A program made the position numbers and the translations under genes. This document shows, piece by piece, positions 32,302 through 44,232 of a stretch of DNA of 64,000 nt. The stretch is from contig NC_072795.1 in the NCBI RefSeq assembly GCF_028583425.1, positions 67,780,001-67,844,000 on the forward strand, in the 5' to 3' direction. This stretch comes from Eublepharis macularius. Lineage: Eukaryota > Chordata > Lepidosauria > Squamata > Eublepharidae. Under the pieces are notes generated by a model that saw nothing but the letters and a program-made list of their open reading frames with translations, did no database searches and had not been told where the DNA came from. Every line of letters begins with the position of its first letter. Positions within the stretch are counted from its first letter, which is position 1.

Positions 32302-33928
32302 ATGGCCGCGCCGGTGCCCGCGGCTGTTGCCTGGCTCATGGCCGGGGCGGGAGGCGGCGAGCGAGAGGCACGGGCGCTCTTGCGGTCGCCTCTGCTGCTG
32401 CCGCTGCTGCTGGGTATTCTCCTCAGCCGGTGCCTGGGTGAACAGCCCCCACGCACCGCCTCCGCCGCCGCTGCGGCCGCCTCCTCGTTGCCTGGCGCGC
32501 CTGACTCGGAGGAGACGGTGATCATCGGACTGCGGCTGGAAGACACGGACGACGTGTCGTTCATGGAAGGGGGAGCTCTACGTGTGAGCGAGAGGACTCG
32601 TGTCAAGCTACGTATCTACGGGCAAAATATCAATAACGAGACTTGGTCCCGCATCGCCTTTACTGAACATGAGAGGCGGCGGGACGGGGAAGGCAGGCGG
32701 CGGCCCGCGGAGCAAGAGGACGGTCCGGTTCCCGTTGGCTCCCTCTCTCCGGCCCCGCAGCGCTGCGGCATCCGCACTTCGGACATCATCATCCTGCCTC
32801 ACATCATCCTCAACCGTCGCACCTCGGGCATCATCGAGATCGATATCAAGCCTCTGCGCAAAACGGAGAAGAGCAAATCCTACTACTTGTGCACCTCCGT
32901 GTCCTCCCCAGCGGTCCTGGGAGGAGCGGGGAGCTCCGCTGGAGGAGCCAGTGGCGGAGGGAGTATTATTGGCCCTGATGGGGGACCGTGGACTGAGACG
33001 ACCTGGATCTACCATGACGGTGAGGATACCAAGATGATCGTAGGCGAAGAAAAGAAGTTCTTGCTGCCCTTTTGGCTGCAGGTGATCTTCATCTCTCTCT
33101 TGCTGTGCCTCTCTGGCATGTTTAGTGGCCTCAACCTGGGTCTTATGGCACTTGACCCCATGGAGCTAAGAATTGTGCAGAACTGTGGGACAGAAAAAGA
33201 AAAGAACTATGCTAAGCGCATTGAACCTGTACGTCGCCAAGGCAATTATTTGCTCTGTTCCTTGCTGTTGGGTAACGTGTTGGTCAACACCACCCTTACC
33301 ATCCTACTCGATGATATTGCTGGTTCTGGGTTGGTGGCTGTAGTGGTCTCCACCATTGGTATCGTCATATTTGGCGAGATTGTGCCGCAGGCTATCTGTT
33401 CAAGGCATGGCCTTGCTGTAGGCGCCAATACCATCTTTCTCACCAAATTCTTCATGATGATGACCTTCCCAGCCTCTTACCCAGTCAGTAAACTGCTAGA
33501 CTGTGTTTTAGGGCAGGAAATTGGTACTGTATACAATCGTGAGAAATTGCTTGAGATGTTGAGGGTCACTGACCCTTACAATGATCTGGTGAAGGAAGAA
33601 CTGAATATCATCCAAGGGGCATTGGAATTGCGCACAAAGACAGTGGAGGATGTAATGACCCCGCTCCGGGATTGTTTCATGATTGCTGCTGAAGCCATGC
33701 TTGATTTCAACACTATGTCTGAGATTATGGAGAGTGGTTATACCCGCATCCCAGTCTTTGAAGGGGATCGCTCCAACATTGTGGACCTTCTTTTTGTCAA
33801 GGATTTGGCCTTTGTGGATCCTGATGACTGTACCCCACTGAAGACAATCACCCGTTTTTATAACCACCCACTGCATTTCGTCTTCAATGATACCAAGCTT
33901 GATGCCATGCTTGAGGAATTCAAAAAAG
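32302..33928 (+). CDS. CNNM2: CNNM2 (cyclin M2 / ACDP2), coding exon 1
   Basis: CNNM2 is a basolateral membrane protein of magnesium homeostasis. The start is the ATG at 32302, with A at -3 and G at +4. The same frame upstream has no ATG and is closed by TAG at 32218-32220. Visible in order are a hydrophobic leader (residues about 28-45), the extracellular domain beginning [20 protein letters not shown] with the N-glycosylation site NET at residue 112 (as in human), the DUF21 membrane domain from about residue 253 ([20 protein letters not shown]), and the CBS pair from about residue 452. CBS2 is cut by the intron after EEFKK, one base into a Gly codon, at donor AAG/GTGGGA. The exon gives 542 codons plus one base of a protein usually near 875 residues. 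Similarity to CNNM2 is much closer than to CNNM1, 3 or 4. No stop or frameshift is visible. Confidence 0.97.
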
Positions 33929-35725
33929 GTGGGATGATGGTGGTTGTTGATGGGGGTGAGAAAGGAGAATGCAAAGTGAGGCTTAAGGAATAGAATTTTA
34001 CTTTATTTTTAAAATGAAACTTAAGATGTTGAATTCTGTCTTACACTAAATTCCCTGCTTTTATGATACAGTTGAAAAATTATAAAACACTCAAAGCCTT
34101 ACCTACTCGTTAGCAAATTGACTCATGCTTTCTTCTTGGTAATCATAGGTTTTGATCCACTTTATCTTTACATTTGTACACTTAGCTGAATTTGTTGAAG
34201 AGTCAATTCACACATTACGGAGGAGTATCGGAAGATGTGTTTCACTCATGTTCATTGCAGTATGGTACTATGGCCAATCTCAACTTCCTGGTATATGTAT
34301 CTTCTATTGCGCATACGCTTTGCATAGACAGTCTGTGCATGTGTACATGAAAAATATTTTCTGGGCAGGTGTCTGTCTTGAAAGGGAAGGAAGCTCATGG
34401 GGTCAAGTCTGCTCTTTGTGTTAGAAAGAGCAGGTGTAACTCTGCAAGCAGTTAATGAGAGTGGCAAGTTTTGTAGTGTTTTCTTTTAAGGAGAATGAAT
34501 GTAAGCGATGTAAGTAGCACTTGGCAAAAGTTTATTTGCTCATGTAGAGTTTTGAAACAAGAATATTGTGCCTTGTATAAGATATACCTTATTAGGAACT
34601 TAGAACTTAATCCTTTGTTGCAGAATTTCTTCATAGAATTGCTTCTGTGTAGAAATTACACACATAGTCATAGAAGCATGGTTTTCACTCTATATACATA
34701 TGTTGGGGAAAGTGATTGTACCCCAAGTGTATGCACAGCAGAAAATTTGCATGTACAACTGTTTTACAGTAAAATATGAATGTGGATTTTATGTTTGTTC
34801 CTATACAGAAGTGTCTTCCATATGAGATTTTTGTTATAGTGCTGTGAAATGGTCCTTTATATTATAAAATGCTACTGGTGTTAATAGAGTCAGGCCAAGG
34901 TGAGTAATATATTATTATAATTAGCACATTGAAGAGTTCCTTTTTTAATAGCTTTGTATGCATTCCAAGGGAGAGGTATAATTCCACACAGGACTGTTTC
35001 TCATTGCTGGTATGCCTACTGTAAATACTTAATGTTGTCATAGACATATTCCCTTATGGTCAGCTTTGGTGTAAGCTGCAGCCTATAGGACTCTGCTATA
35101 CGAACCCCTGTGATACACCACAATCTCTGAAAACTATAGAGGATCTCCCTTTACTGATATTTCCTGTGTGTTGGGTTCAGACAGTAAGGGCATGAAGAAA
35201 GGCATATTTAAGAGCTGTGCATAAGCTATGAAACTTCTTGTTGCAGGCTTATGCATCCTGATAATCTTTAAGAAAACATACTTGTTTGTATTTGTCATGA
35301 TGGTTCAGGGCTAAATTGAAAGATAGTGGATACATTTAATTCAAATAGATTAAAGCTTTGTTTTTTTGAAATTTTGTTTTGTTTTTTTGAAATTTTGTTT
35401 TTTTATACATGTAAGCCATAAACAATTCTGGTAGGCTGTAAAACCTGAATAAATATGTGTTTAAAGTTCTGCAGATCAAATGATCAGTGGAAGATAGTCT
35501 AACCCACTGACCATCTTCATTTGCTCTAAAGCTAAGTAAACAGGGTAGTGCCAGAGTTAACATTTTCTCAAGGTAATTCCTGAACTGTAGCTGAACTTTT
35601 GCACTCAGGTTTCTGATTTCTAGGCAGTAAACTCTGTTGGTTAGATTTCAGAGCAATGTCTGATTGACGCATTAAGGTTTGAATGGTTCTATATTCTAGC
35701 TTTTCCATTTAAAGGTAATCCATCT
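33929..35725 (+). other. CNNM2: CNNM2 intron 1, start
   Basis: Donor GTGGGA at 33929. The exon frame stays open for 21 codons into the intron (TAG at 33991-33993). A short tandem duplication ('gttttgtttttttgaaattt', two copies) lies at about 35357-35402. Nothing else was recognised. Confidence 0.75.
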
Positions 35726-35729
35726 TTAA

Positions 35730-35905
35730 GAAGTCTTGGGGCACCTTTAGCATATTTATTGACACAGAAGCTTTTGCTTACAAGAGCCCACTTTATCAGA
35801 TGGGTTCTAGTCCATGAGATCTTATTTCACAAAAAATACATTAGTCTTTACGGTGCTACAGGGTTCATTTATGTTTTTTGCTGCAAAAGACTAACAGTGC
35901 TATCC
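35730..35905. repeat. Interspersed repeat, 'ttatcagatgggttc' family
   Basis: Contains 'cttggggcacctttagcat', 'cccactttatcagatgggt' and 'gactaacagtgctatcc', which are counterparts of blocks in the repeats at 2805 and 13618. The middle is decayed. Confidence 0.6.
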
Positions 35906-36618
35906 TTCTATCGTTAAGAGTTGATGGTCATTTAACTTAAGAGTTTTTTGACTAGCAAAATGTACTCTTAACCCCTTTATGAGCCTCTTGCAGTCACTGT
36001 TGCATTATGGATAATCTTTCATGAAGACATAGGCTGGAAAAGAGATTTCTAGGCTAGTTGTCTGCTAGTTTCCTTATTACTCTTACATGGGTAGATTAGT
36101 AGGTCTACACAAAATCCTACTCAGGTCTATTAAATTTTACTACTCTGTGGAAAGTGTTCTCAGGTTTGCACTGTTAGAGAAGTGAACTTTCTAGAAATTT
36201 TGAAGCCATGGAGCAAAACTGCCCCCCTGCATTTTGGGGGGTGGGTGGGACATGTATATGTTGAGAAAAAATTGCCTATGTTCTATACTTTTGTATAAAA
36301 CTTAAATGTATTTTAGTGTTATAACATAAAATGCATATAAAATTATACTATTTGGCATATGTATGTAATTTAAAAGTATAAATGTCTTACAGTGCAATTC
36401 CAGGCAAAGTTATACCCTTCTAAGTCACTTAAGTCTGTTTTTAACAAGCAAAATTGCAAATACATCCTGTGCTTGAGAGAAAGCATCAAACAGTTGTGTC
36501 CTATGCTACCTTAGTTCAGATATTTTAATTTTTGCCATCTGATATGTGGGTAAAAATAAAAGTTGAAATTAGAGACAAAATGTAGTAAACAAAATAAAGT
36601 GTACTATTTGGACCAAAA

Positions 36619-36806
36619 GAAGTCCAGTAGTATCTTGAAGGCTAACACCATTTATTGCACAATGAGCTTTCTTAAGTCAGAATTCACTTCCTCAGATACA
36701 ATATGATTTTTTTTTTATTTCATGGCATCTGAGGAAGTGAGTTCTGACTCAAGAAAGTTCACTCTGGAATGAATACAGTTGGTCTTTAAGGTGCCACTGG
36801 GCTTCT
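36619..36806. repeat. Interspersed repeat forming a large inverted repeat
   Basis: The left arm (36619-36697) and right arm (36725-36806) are imperfect reverse complements. They share 'cacttcctcagat' / 'atctgaggaagtg' next to the centre and 'agtccagtag' / 'gccactgggctt' at the outer ends. Same family as 2805 and 13618, here as a two-sided palindrome. Confidence 0.7.
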
Positions 36807-36849
36807 GTTTTTTTTTCCTGTAGTAGACTAACATAGTTACCCCACTGAC

Positions 36850-39800
36850 ATTATTTGAACAGAAACAGTCTTATATAGTCACAAATAGGACTGCCAGCAT
36901 ATTTGGAGCAAGTTAAGTTATAACATTGAAAACTCTGAACTCATTAATAAGATATTATCATCAGACACTTAACATATTAATTGTTACCAAAAATTATTCA
37001 TATTTAAACAGAAATATCCTTGAAAATATGTTGTATATGTCTATAGTATACATAGGAATTAGCGAATGCTGTCGATGATCTTACATAAAAAACTGTGCTA
37101 TACATTTTGATTCTTTTAAACTTTTTCCAGTAGATTTTTTTCTCTACTCTCTGAAATTTCCTAATATTTCTATTGGAAAAATTGGAGAGAAGTCTGTGGG
37201 GAAAAATATTTTGTCCCCTGGGCCAGTCTCTAGGTAGATTGCAAACTGACTAAATCTAGGGCTATTGACACTAATACTGAGTTCTCATTTTAGAACAGTT
37301 CCCTTTATGTCTGCAGTGCTTTTAAAACAACTGGAATTGAATGACTGGGATGGAAAAACAGAATAATAGTTCTTTAAAATGAGTACTATACATCTATTAC
37401 AGGTTTCTTCATAGGCATCAACAGGCTTACATCTGAAGTGACATACAGTATTTTGCTTAGATATATTTTACGTCTTTTCTGAGAGAGGCACCATTTCTTC
37501 TCTGAATTAAGTAAATTAAATTAAGGCTGGTAAGTCTTTGAGAGGCAAGGGAAATGAAGCAGCCATTCTTACTGAAAATGGCTATAGAGTATAAATATTT
37601 TACATATAATAAAATAATATTTGCTCTCTATAGCCATTAGACCTGTTTGGCTAAACAGGATGCTGGGCTGGCCCCATGTGGTGGACAGTGAAAATAGTGA
37701 AGGAGTTACCTGTTTGCTGTCTAGTGATCTCATACTACTGGGGAAAAATGGATTAATTTTCAAGCCAAGTTGATTTTGCTACTAATCAGAATGGAAATAT
37801 ACAAGAACAAGGAAGTTTCACATCCAGCGCTTTAAGGATTAATAGTGTGAGCCATTAAAACTATATTAAAAACAGATTGGCATTGAGAATTGCTGGGCAC
37901 ATGCCCCTGCCTATTTGTGGAGATGAATTACTGTCCTGCAGTCTGTATTCTGCAGCTGGAAGTCTTGGTATTGTCATAGCTTTCTGGCAGGTGTTAATGT
38001 GACACAGAGAACTGGAGCATCCATATAATCTAATTCATTTTACTCTAAGAACTAAATGCAGTTCTGAAGAACATTGATTAGGTAGTACAGTGGTTTGCAA
38101 ACTTTGCACAACTCAAGACCCACAAGGTATGGCATAAAGTACAGGGAAATAGTAGGTCCTGCAACAAGCACAACCAAAAATGCATTTTTCCCAAAGTAGA
38201 AAGCCTGATTACAATACTAGATTACTGTGGAAGCTGCAGAGCAAGATTTGAGTCCAGTGGTTCCTTAGAGACCCACAAGATTTTCAGTATGTCAGCTTTT
38301 GAAAGTCAGAGCTCCCTTTAGGTTCCCTGCGGAAGCTGCAGAGTAGCACAAAATATGTAGGATCTTTTGACTCCAGCTTTTCTTCCTCTGGCTTGCTAGT
38401 TGGTTTTTTGAGAGCTTTTGAATCTACCCCTTTCTGTCCTCTTCTAATCGCAGAGTTGGATTAATGCACCATTTCGTAGATGCATACACATGAAGCAGAA
38501 GATGTCATACATACAGCTGTGTGTAAGGACTTTGTGTGCTGTGGGTTTGGAATGCTCAAAAATAGCTTTAATTTAGAAGGGGTGCTGTTTAAATGTTTTA
38601 AAGAGACTGGATTAGAAAAGACTTGAATAATAGCAAGCTATACTATCAGATCCATTGTATGTGTTCCAAGTGAATTGGGACACAATTTTCTAATCTAATC
38701 TAATCTAATCTAATCAGACAGTAGATGTTGCCACTGACACTAGTGGAAACATGTTTTTACCTGCTGCCTTTGCCATTTCTCTGCTGTATATACACATGGT
38801 TACATTCCCAGTTCCCCCCTCAAAAATAAGTGATGTAAATTAAGAGAGTATTTATGCACTGTCGTTTTTATGCATTCATGTATTTAATGCCATGTGGGAC
38901 TTCTGAGCTCTGTATATAGAGGGTAGGGTAAAGAAGTCTGCTTGGTTTACACTTCTTATTGTTGTTACTTCAATGGTTACAATTGGTTAACTTTCTGTAA
39001 TGCAGCACACAATGCTGCTATAAGACAGATTCAGTCTAAGAACTGAATTGAAGGACTTAGTTCCCTCTAGTGAGAAGTTAGGCATGCTCATTTGCAAAAA
39101 TGAAATGACTTGACTAAGTCTATAGCAGGAGATGTTTTCAAGCTTTGGTGTAGAAAGAAACTGTTAGTAGTTCTTCACTTGCCTCTCTTCCCGTTGTCAA
39201 GCATGTTTTTAATGATTCTGTTTGCTTGAAACTCAGCTAATACTGTTGGCATTTTTTCTTGTTGTTTCTCCTCCACTAGCTGTTCTCAGCGTGTATGATC
39301 CTAAATCCAAAGCCTTCTATTTCTAGCTTGCTGCAAGAATTCAGCTTGAAATGCCTTGTATTGTGACACTAATATGGTAAAGCTGGAACGCTTAGCACAG
39401 ACTGTTCATTGTACAACAGCTTTCCCAGTGCCCCCTACAGCCCTGCTGTGCAGGAGTTTCTGAGAGTTCTTCCTTATCTGCTGCAATAATAGACCTGGAG
39501 ACTTTGAGTTTTTGTTCTTGTGTTATCTTTCTCTTTGCTACTCTATTACACTAAAAGATTGCTGAGTTTGAATTAATAATCTGTTTCACAAAAAGGCACC
39601 TGCATGATGTTTCTTCTGTACTGCAGAATTCACTTTAGTGTGCTGAAGTTTCCTTTTTTTCAGACTCTGTTCAGATCTGAGCAATTGGTTCATCATGCTG
39701 ATATGCTTAAAATCCTATATATTTAATGTCATATGATGATGCAATAAGTGCAGATTGTAATTTATATTGCCTAGTCTGTGTGCTTTCCATTGTGTAGGCC

Positions 39801-41550
39801 TGTTAGGTAATAGACTCTGTTGGTTGTCTATAAAATAAATGTGTGCTATTGTAGGGTGTACTTTTTTTGTTATACTATAGCATGAGATTTTTTCCCTCCT
39901 ACTGTTCAGGTAATTGGTTTCCCTGATATGAGAGCACAGGTGTAGAAACATCTTGGGATCACTTCCTCATTGTAGTGTAACTCCAAAGAAGTTTCTTGTG
40001 ATTCATGTATATCCTGAATGCGTATTAATTGGCTGCTGAAATAATTCATATTCATTTGCAAATAAATGGATCTTTGCTGTTATCTAGAACATTATTTTTC
40101 AAACTGGGGGCTAGAGACTCCTGGAAGTTCACAAATATACTGTAGGGGGTTTGCATATATTTTTTAAGGAGAGAGTGCAAACCCTTCTCATATCATCTGG
40201 CTAATATAAAAATGGAGTCCTCTCAGTTTTTTAGGAATGTGGGCAGGACTCTTGGCCTCGCAGAACAGATTTGGCTTCCCCCTCTTTTGAGGGGCAAGAG
40301 CTCATAAAAGTGCCACCCCCTCCAGTCACCTAGCTTCCGTTTAACAAGAAGCACTAGCCAGAAAACAGGTGATTAGTTGCTGGAATCCAGTAGCTCAGCC
40401 CTAGGAATTTCACTTGCTTGAGTGGCAACAAGGAATTTGTCTTACTTTTAATAGTTATTTCTAAAAGAAAATTGAACTGTGTTTTATACAGTCTTCTAAT
40501 CTAAAAAAAATTGCCATAGAGTTGAAGATACCACTCTGTATCCATAAACAATAATAATCAGTGGTGGTTTTCAATTAAATAAGAGTACTGAAAGTTTTCC
40601 CAGACTTCTTACCCCTGTTCAGCTGGCCTCTGGCTAGAAGCCATTAACCAGTAAGGAAGTTCCTTGCCTGCTCTGGTGCAAAGATGCATCCAATCAGGGC
40701 GTGAGAATGATTACAACTTGGACCTAGGCTGATTGAGTTGTGGCCCCAGAATCATCTACGCTCTCTGACCTAACCTTGTAGGTCATGTACAAATTTTTAA
40801 CTTCACCTTGCTTTTGAAAGAGAGTTTATCTGGTTCTCACAGTATTTTGGGGACAATAGTGGATGGAGGCTTCCGTGGGACATGTACAGTTTGCCATGTT
40901 CTTTAATTAAAACTGTTTAACACACGGTGAGTGCTGGAGAATGACAAAGGGGCTTGGGAGTCTGCAAAATGTAGAAAAAAAATAAGATGCCTCATGTTGT
41001 GAAAATTTAACAACTGGTAACTAGAACCATCAGCAAAAACTTCAGGTTATGCTGCCTACATGCCTTCTCCATTATAAAATCTAGTATCTACTTAGAGATA
41101 AAGGGGATAATTGTGAAATTAATGGATTGCTGTTTGTTTCTGTAGATGTGTGAGAGTTTGAAGAAAGAAAAGTGCTAGATTTTGGTTGAATGCCCCAAAT
41201 GTTTCAAAAGAAAGGACTGATAATTACTGAGCAGATCAATATTTCTCCATGGTGTTGGATGTAAACATCCATACTGTTGTTATAATTATAAATAAATACA
41301 CAGTATTGAGGACACTGCACTGCCTGCTTTATTACAGCTGCATTACTTGAATTTAGAAGACAGATATTTTCCCATTTTCCCCGTTACATCGAAAAGGAAG
41401 GTTCAGTGTGTCAGAGGGTAATGTATTCATTGTTAAGAAATTGTAGAGACTTTGCTTTGTATTAAACTGGATTTCATTTTAAACCCGACATTTTTAAAAA
41501 TCTTGTTTATTTTTACAGTCCTTGGAATGGGTGCAGATGTGGATTTCTGC
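36850..41550. other. CNNM2: CNNM2 intron 1, mostly unique sequence
   Basis: AT-rich. A (TCTAA)n run lies at about 38688-38716 and a decayed 'gtccagtggt...gctttt' repeat at about 38245-38335. No exon, RNA gene or other element was recognised. Confidence 0.6.
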
Positions 41551-41554
41551 TTTG

Positions 41555-41600
41555 TTCCCCCCTGCCCCCGAGTTGTTCCCAACTCGGGGGCAGGGGGGAA
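41555..41600. repeat. Perfect 21-bp inverted repeat (hairpin)
   Basis: Arms 41555-41575 and 41580-41600 are exact reverse complements, separated by 4 bp (ttcc). The arms are C-rich on one strand and G-rich on the other. A second 9-bp hairpin ('caactttcc' tca 'ggaaagttg') lies immediately downstream at about 41610-41630. Confidence 0.95.
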
Positions 41601-42839
41601 GGTTGTTCCCAACTTTCCTCAGGAAAGTTGACTGATTTTTTGCTGATAGAAGGGAGAGAATGGGGTGATTTCAGCCTCCCCTCCCCATGGCCATCAGTCT
41701 ACATGGGTTCCACAACCTTGGGAATCAACTTTCCAGAGGTCAGAAGGGAGAAAGGGAAAGCAGCAAAGATCCACATTCCTTGTGCTGATGGATAACTGGA
41801 TGCAACCCACTAATTTTTATCTACCTTTTCCATGTAATATTATGATACCGATTACAGAGCTAGTGGAAACATCTGAATGCATTGGGGAAATTATTTTTCA
41901 CCCTAATTTATCCCACAAGATTATTCTGAGGACAATATCAGAAAGATGTATTTGTAATGTATTCTTTGATTAGGACAGGAAAAATATTTTGATTCTTAGT
42001 TATGTTAGGATGAGAGAGGTTATTGACTATGTTTTGGTTGAGTTTCATGATGGAGTGGAAATCTGAATTTCTGTATCCCAAGCCACTAGTACTCCACCTG
42101 CTTCAACAGGTTGATCCTTTCCCTGTTCCAGGAGTTTTCCTTTGGTTGTGTAGTAGGTAGATGACTGATGTAAAAAAAATTCTCTGCTTTCCCTTTCTGG
42201 TTTCTTCAGTTTAGTTTACAGAAAACCACTTAATTTTGATGTTGATGTTTACAGTCAGCCAAATTATTTTGGTTTCAGGCCATGTATGCATTCTTTGCTG
42301 CCAGGGTGAAAGAACAGGTGATAAAACCTGGAGGCTATTTCCTAATACTCTCTACAGGTGCTGATTGTAATGCAAATGAAAAATGCATTACTGTATCTTT
42401 CCGCAGACGTTTGTATAGGCATATGTTACATTGACTGTGAGGTGTTTTCATTTTAAAAAGATAGAAAGTGTTGCCAAAGGGCACCAGTAATGTAATTTCT
42501 CTTCATTTTAGCCCTGTGGAGCTTAACTATAGCCATTACTGTTTTTTCTGATCTTTGCCAAATAAAGCACTAACATCTGTGTTTTCTAACGTTGTTTGGT
42601 CATATAATGTGATGGTTATTGGGCCTAGAGAGAAAAAATCCAGTAAATACTCTCTGGAGATTTAAGAGATTTGTAAAACCGTTCCTTAGAAATTGAATTA
42701 TGTTAACATTAATAAAATGTTCCCATATGTTGTAGAGTAACTTTGCTTTACCAATACTGGGAAAAGCATCAGAGTTAGCTTTTGGAAATTCCCTCATACT
42801 AAGTTACTAACTAGAATTTCAGCCAATGGTCTTTGAAAA

Positions 42840-43565
42840 CTGTCTGTAAACTTCATTTGGTCCAAAATACCACAACCAGGCTAATTGGGGGTGGGGGTTG
42901 GTTGCAGAGACTGAAACGTCTGCACTGCCTACCCATCTGTTTCTAGGCAAAATTCAGAGTGCTGGTTCTTACCTTTAAGACCCTGGATGGCTTGGGGCCA
43001 GGGTACTTTTAAACTCTTTCTATACTATCCAGCCTGCCAGTTAAGATCTGCCACCCAAGCCCTGCTGTTATTCAAATAAGCAGTCTCCTAATTAGTTGGG
43101 GGAAATTAGCTTAAAGGAGACAAGGTGAGAGGGGGTAACTGGGATTCTCCACCAATGTTTACAGGGATTTTTTCCTAAGGAAAACTCTTGAAATAAACCC
43201 ACCAGATATTCAACCAGTGTTTCATTTAGCTGTTGCCTCTGTGGACCTCTGTCTTTGCGTCTGGTAATTATAGCCTTCCCCAAAATTGCTTTCTTCCCTT
43301 TCCTCCTTGATTTCCTCTTAGTTAGCCTCATTCGTGTGCTGTGTGTGATTATATGTTTGCCTTTTCATTTCTCTTTTAATAAAAACCTTTCTGGTCTTCT
43401 GCCTGTTTTATGGGGTTTTTTATGGGTTTTATGGGGTTTTTAAAAGATCACTTAATATTTGTTTTATGCCCTTGGCTTATTTTAATACTGATAACTTATG
43501 TTGTCAGACTTTGAGTCTCAGCAAGGAAGGCAGACTATAAATAAATAAATAAATAAATAAATAAA
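42840..43565 (+). mobile_element. L2-like LINE, degraded 3' part
   Basis: Remnant translation RLHCLPICF..KFRVLVLTFKTLDGLGPGYF (about 42910-43010) matches the C-terminal end of L2/CR1-group reverse transcriptases. The 3' UTR ends in a (TAAA)n tail at about 43537-43565. The interior between about 43090 and 43400 is decayed. Confidence 0.75.
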
Positions 43566-43744
43566 AGTATTGTACTTGTGAGCTGCCTCATGTCGGTCTT
43601 TGGAGAAGTGGCATATAAATTCTCTAAATAAATAAGAAGTGGCTAGTGATATTCCCTGAAGCTGCTTGGCTACTTTAGGTAGTAAATGCTTTCAGATGCT
43701 TTGCCTGCATGGGTGTTTTGGTTTATGCTACTCATGCAGTTGAG

Positions 43745-44232
43745 TAATGTGCTCTTGGTGCTGCAATATTTTATTCATGTTATTTATTTACTTAATTTAT
43801 ATTCTGCCTTTCTCCCTATTGAGGACCTAAAGCAGCTTATATGGTTTTCTCTATTTTTATCCTCACAGCAACCCTGTGAAGTAGGTTAGGCTGAGCATAT
43901 GCAACTGCCCCAAGGTCATCCAGCAAACTTCTGTGGCAGAGTTTTGGATTTGAAACTGGTTCTTTCATATCTGTCCTGACCTGGATAGCCCAGGTGAGCC
44001 TGATCTTGTCAGATCTCAGAAGCTAAGCAGTGTTGGCTTGGTTAGTAATTGGATGGGAGATCTCCAACGAAGACCAAGATTGCAGAGGCAGGCAATAGCA
44101 AACCACCTCTGTTAGTCTCTTGCCTTGAAAACCCCTGCTGGGGTCACCATAAGTCAGGTATGACTTGAGGGCACTCTCCATCACCACCTTTTATATCCTA
44201 ATCCAACATACTAACTACTACACAATCCTGCT
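43745..44232 (-). repeat. tRNA-derived SINE, minus strand, split by a 5S SINE
   Basis: The first part (43745-43970) has the tail and body ('tgaggacctaaagcagctta', 'ctgccccaaggtcatccag'). The tRNA-like head resumes at about 44189-44232 ('cctaatccaacatactaact'). The 5S-derived SINE sits between, so it inserted later. Confidence 0.85.
43972..44187 (+). repeat. 5S rRNA-derived SINE inserted in another SINE
   Basis: 5S-like blocks 'tcagatctcagaagctaag' and 'ttggatgggaga', then 'gcagaggcaggcaatagc' and 'ctcttgccttgaaaacccc'. Flanked by ctttcatatc (43962-43971) and cttttatatc (44188-44197), a 10-bp target duplication with one mismatch. Confidence 0.9.

Noticed and set aside
38088..38150. hAT-like terminus 'cagtggtttgcaaactt'
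   Set aside because: No matching right-hand terminus or 8-bp duplication was found, so similarity of one short end is not enough.
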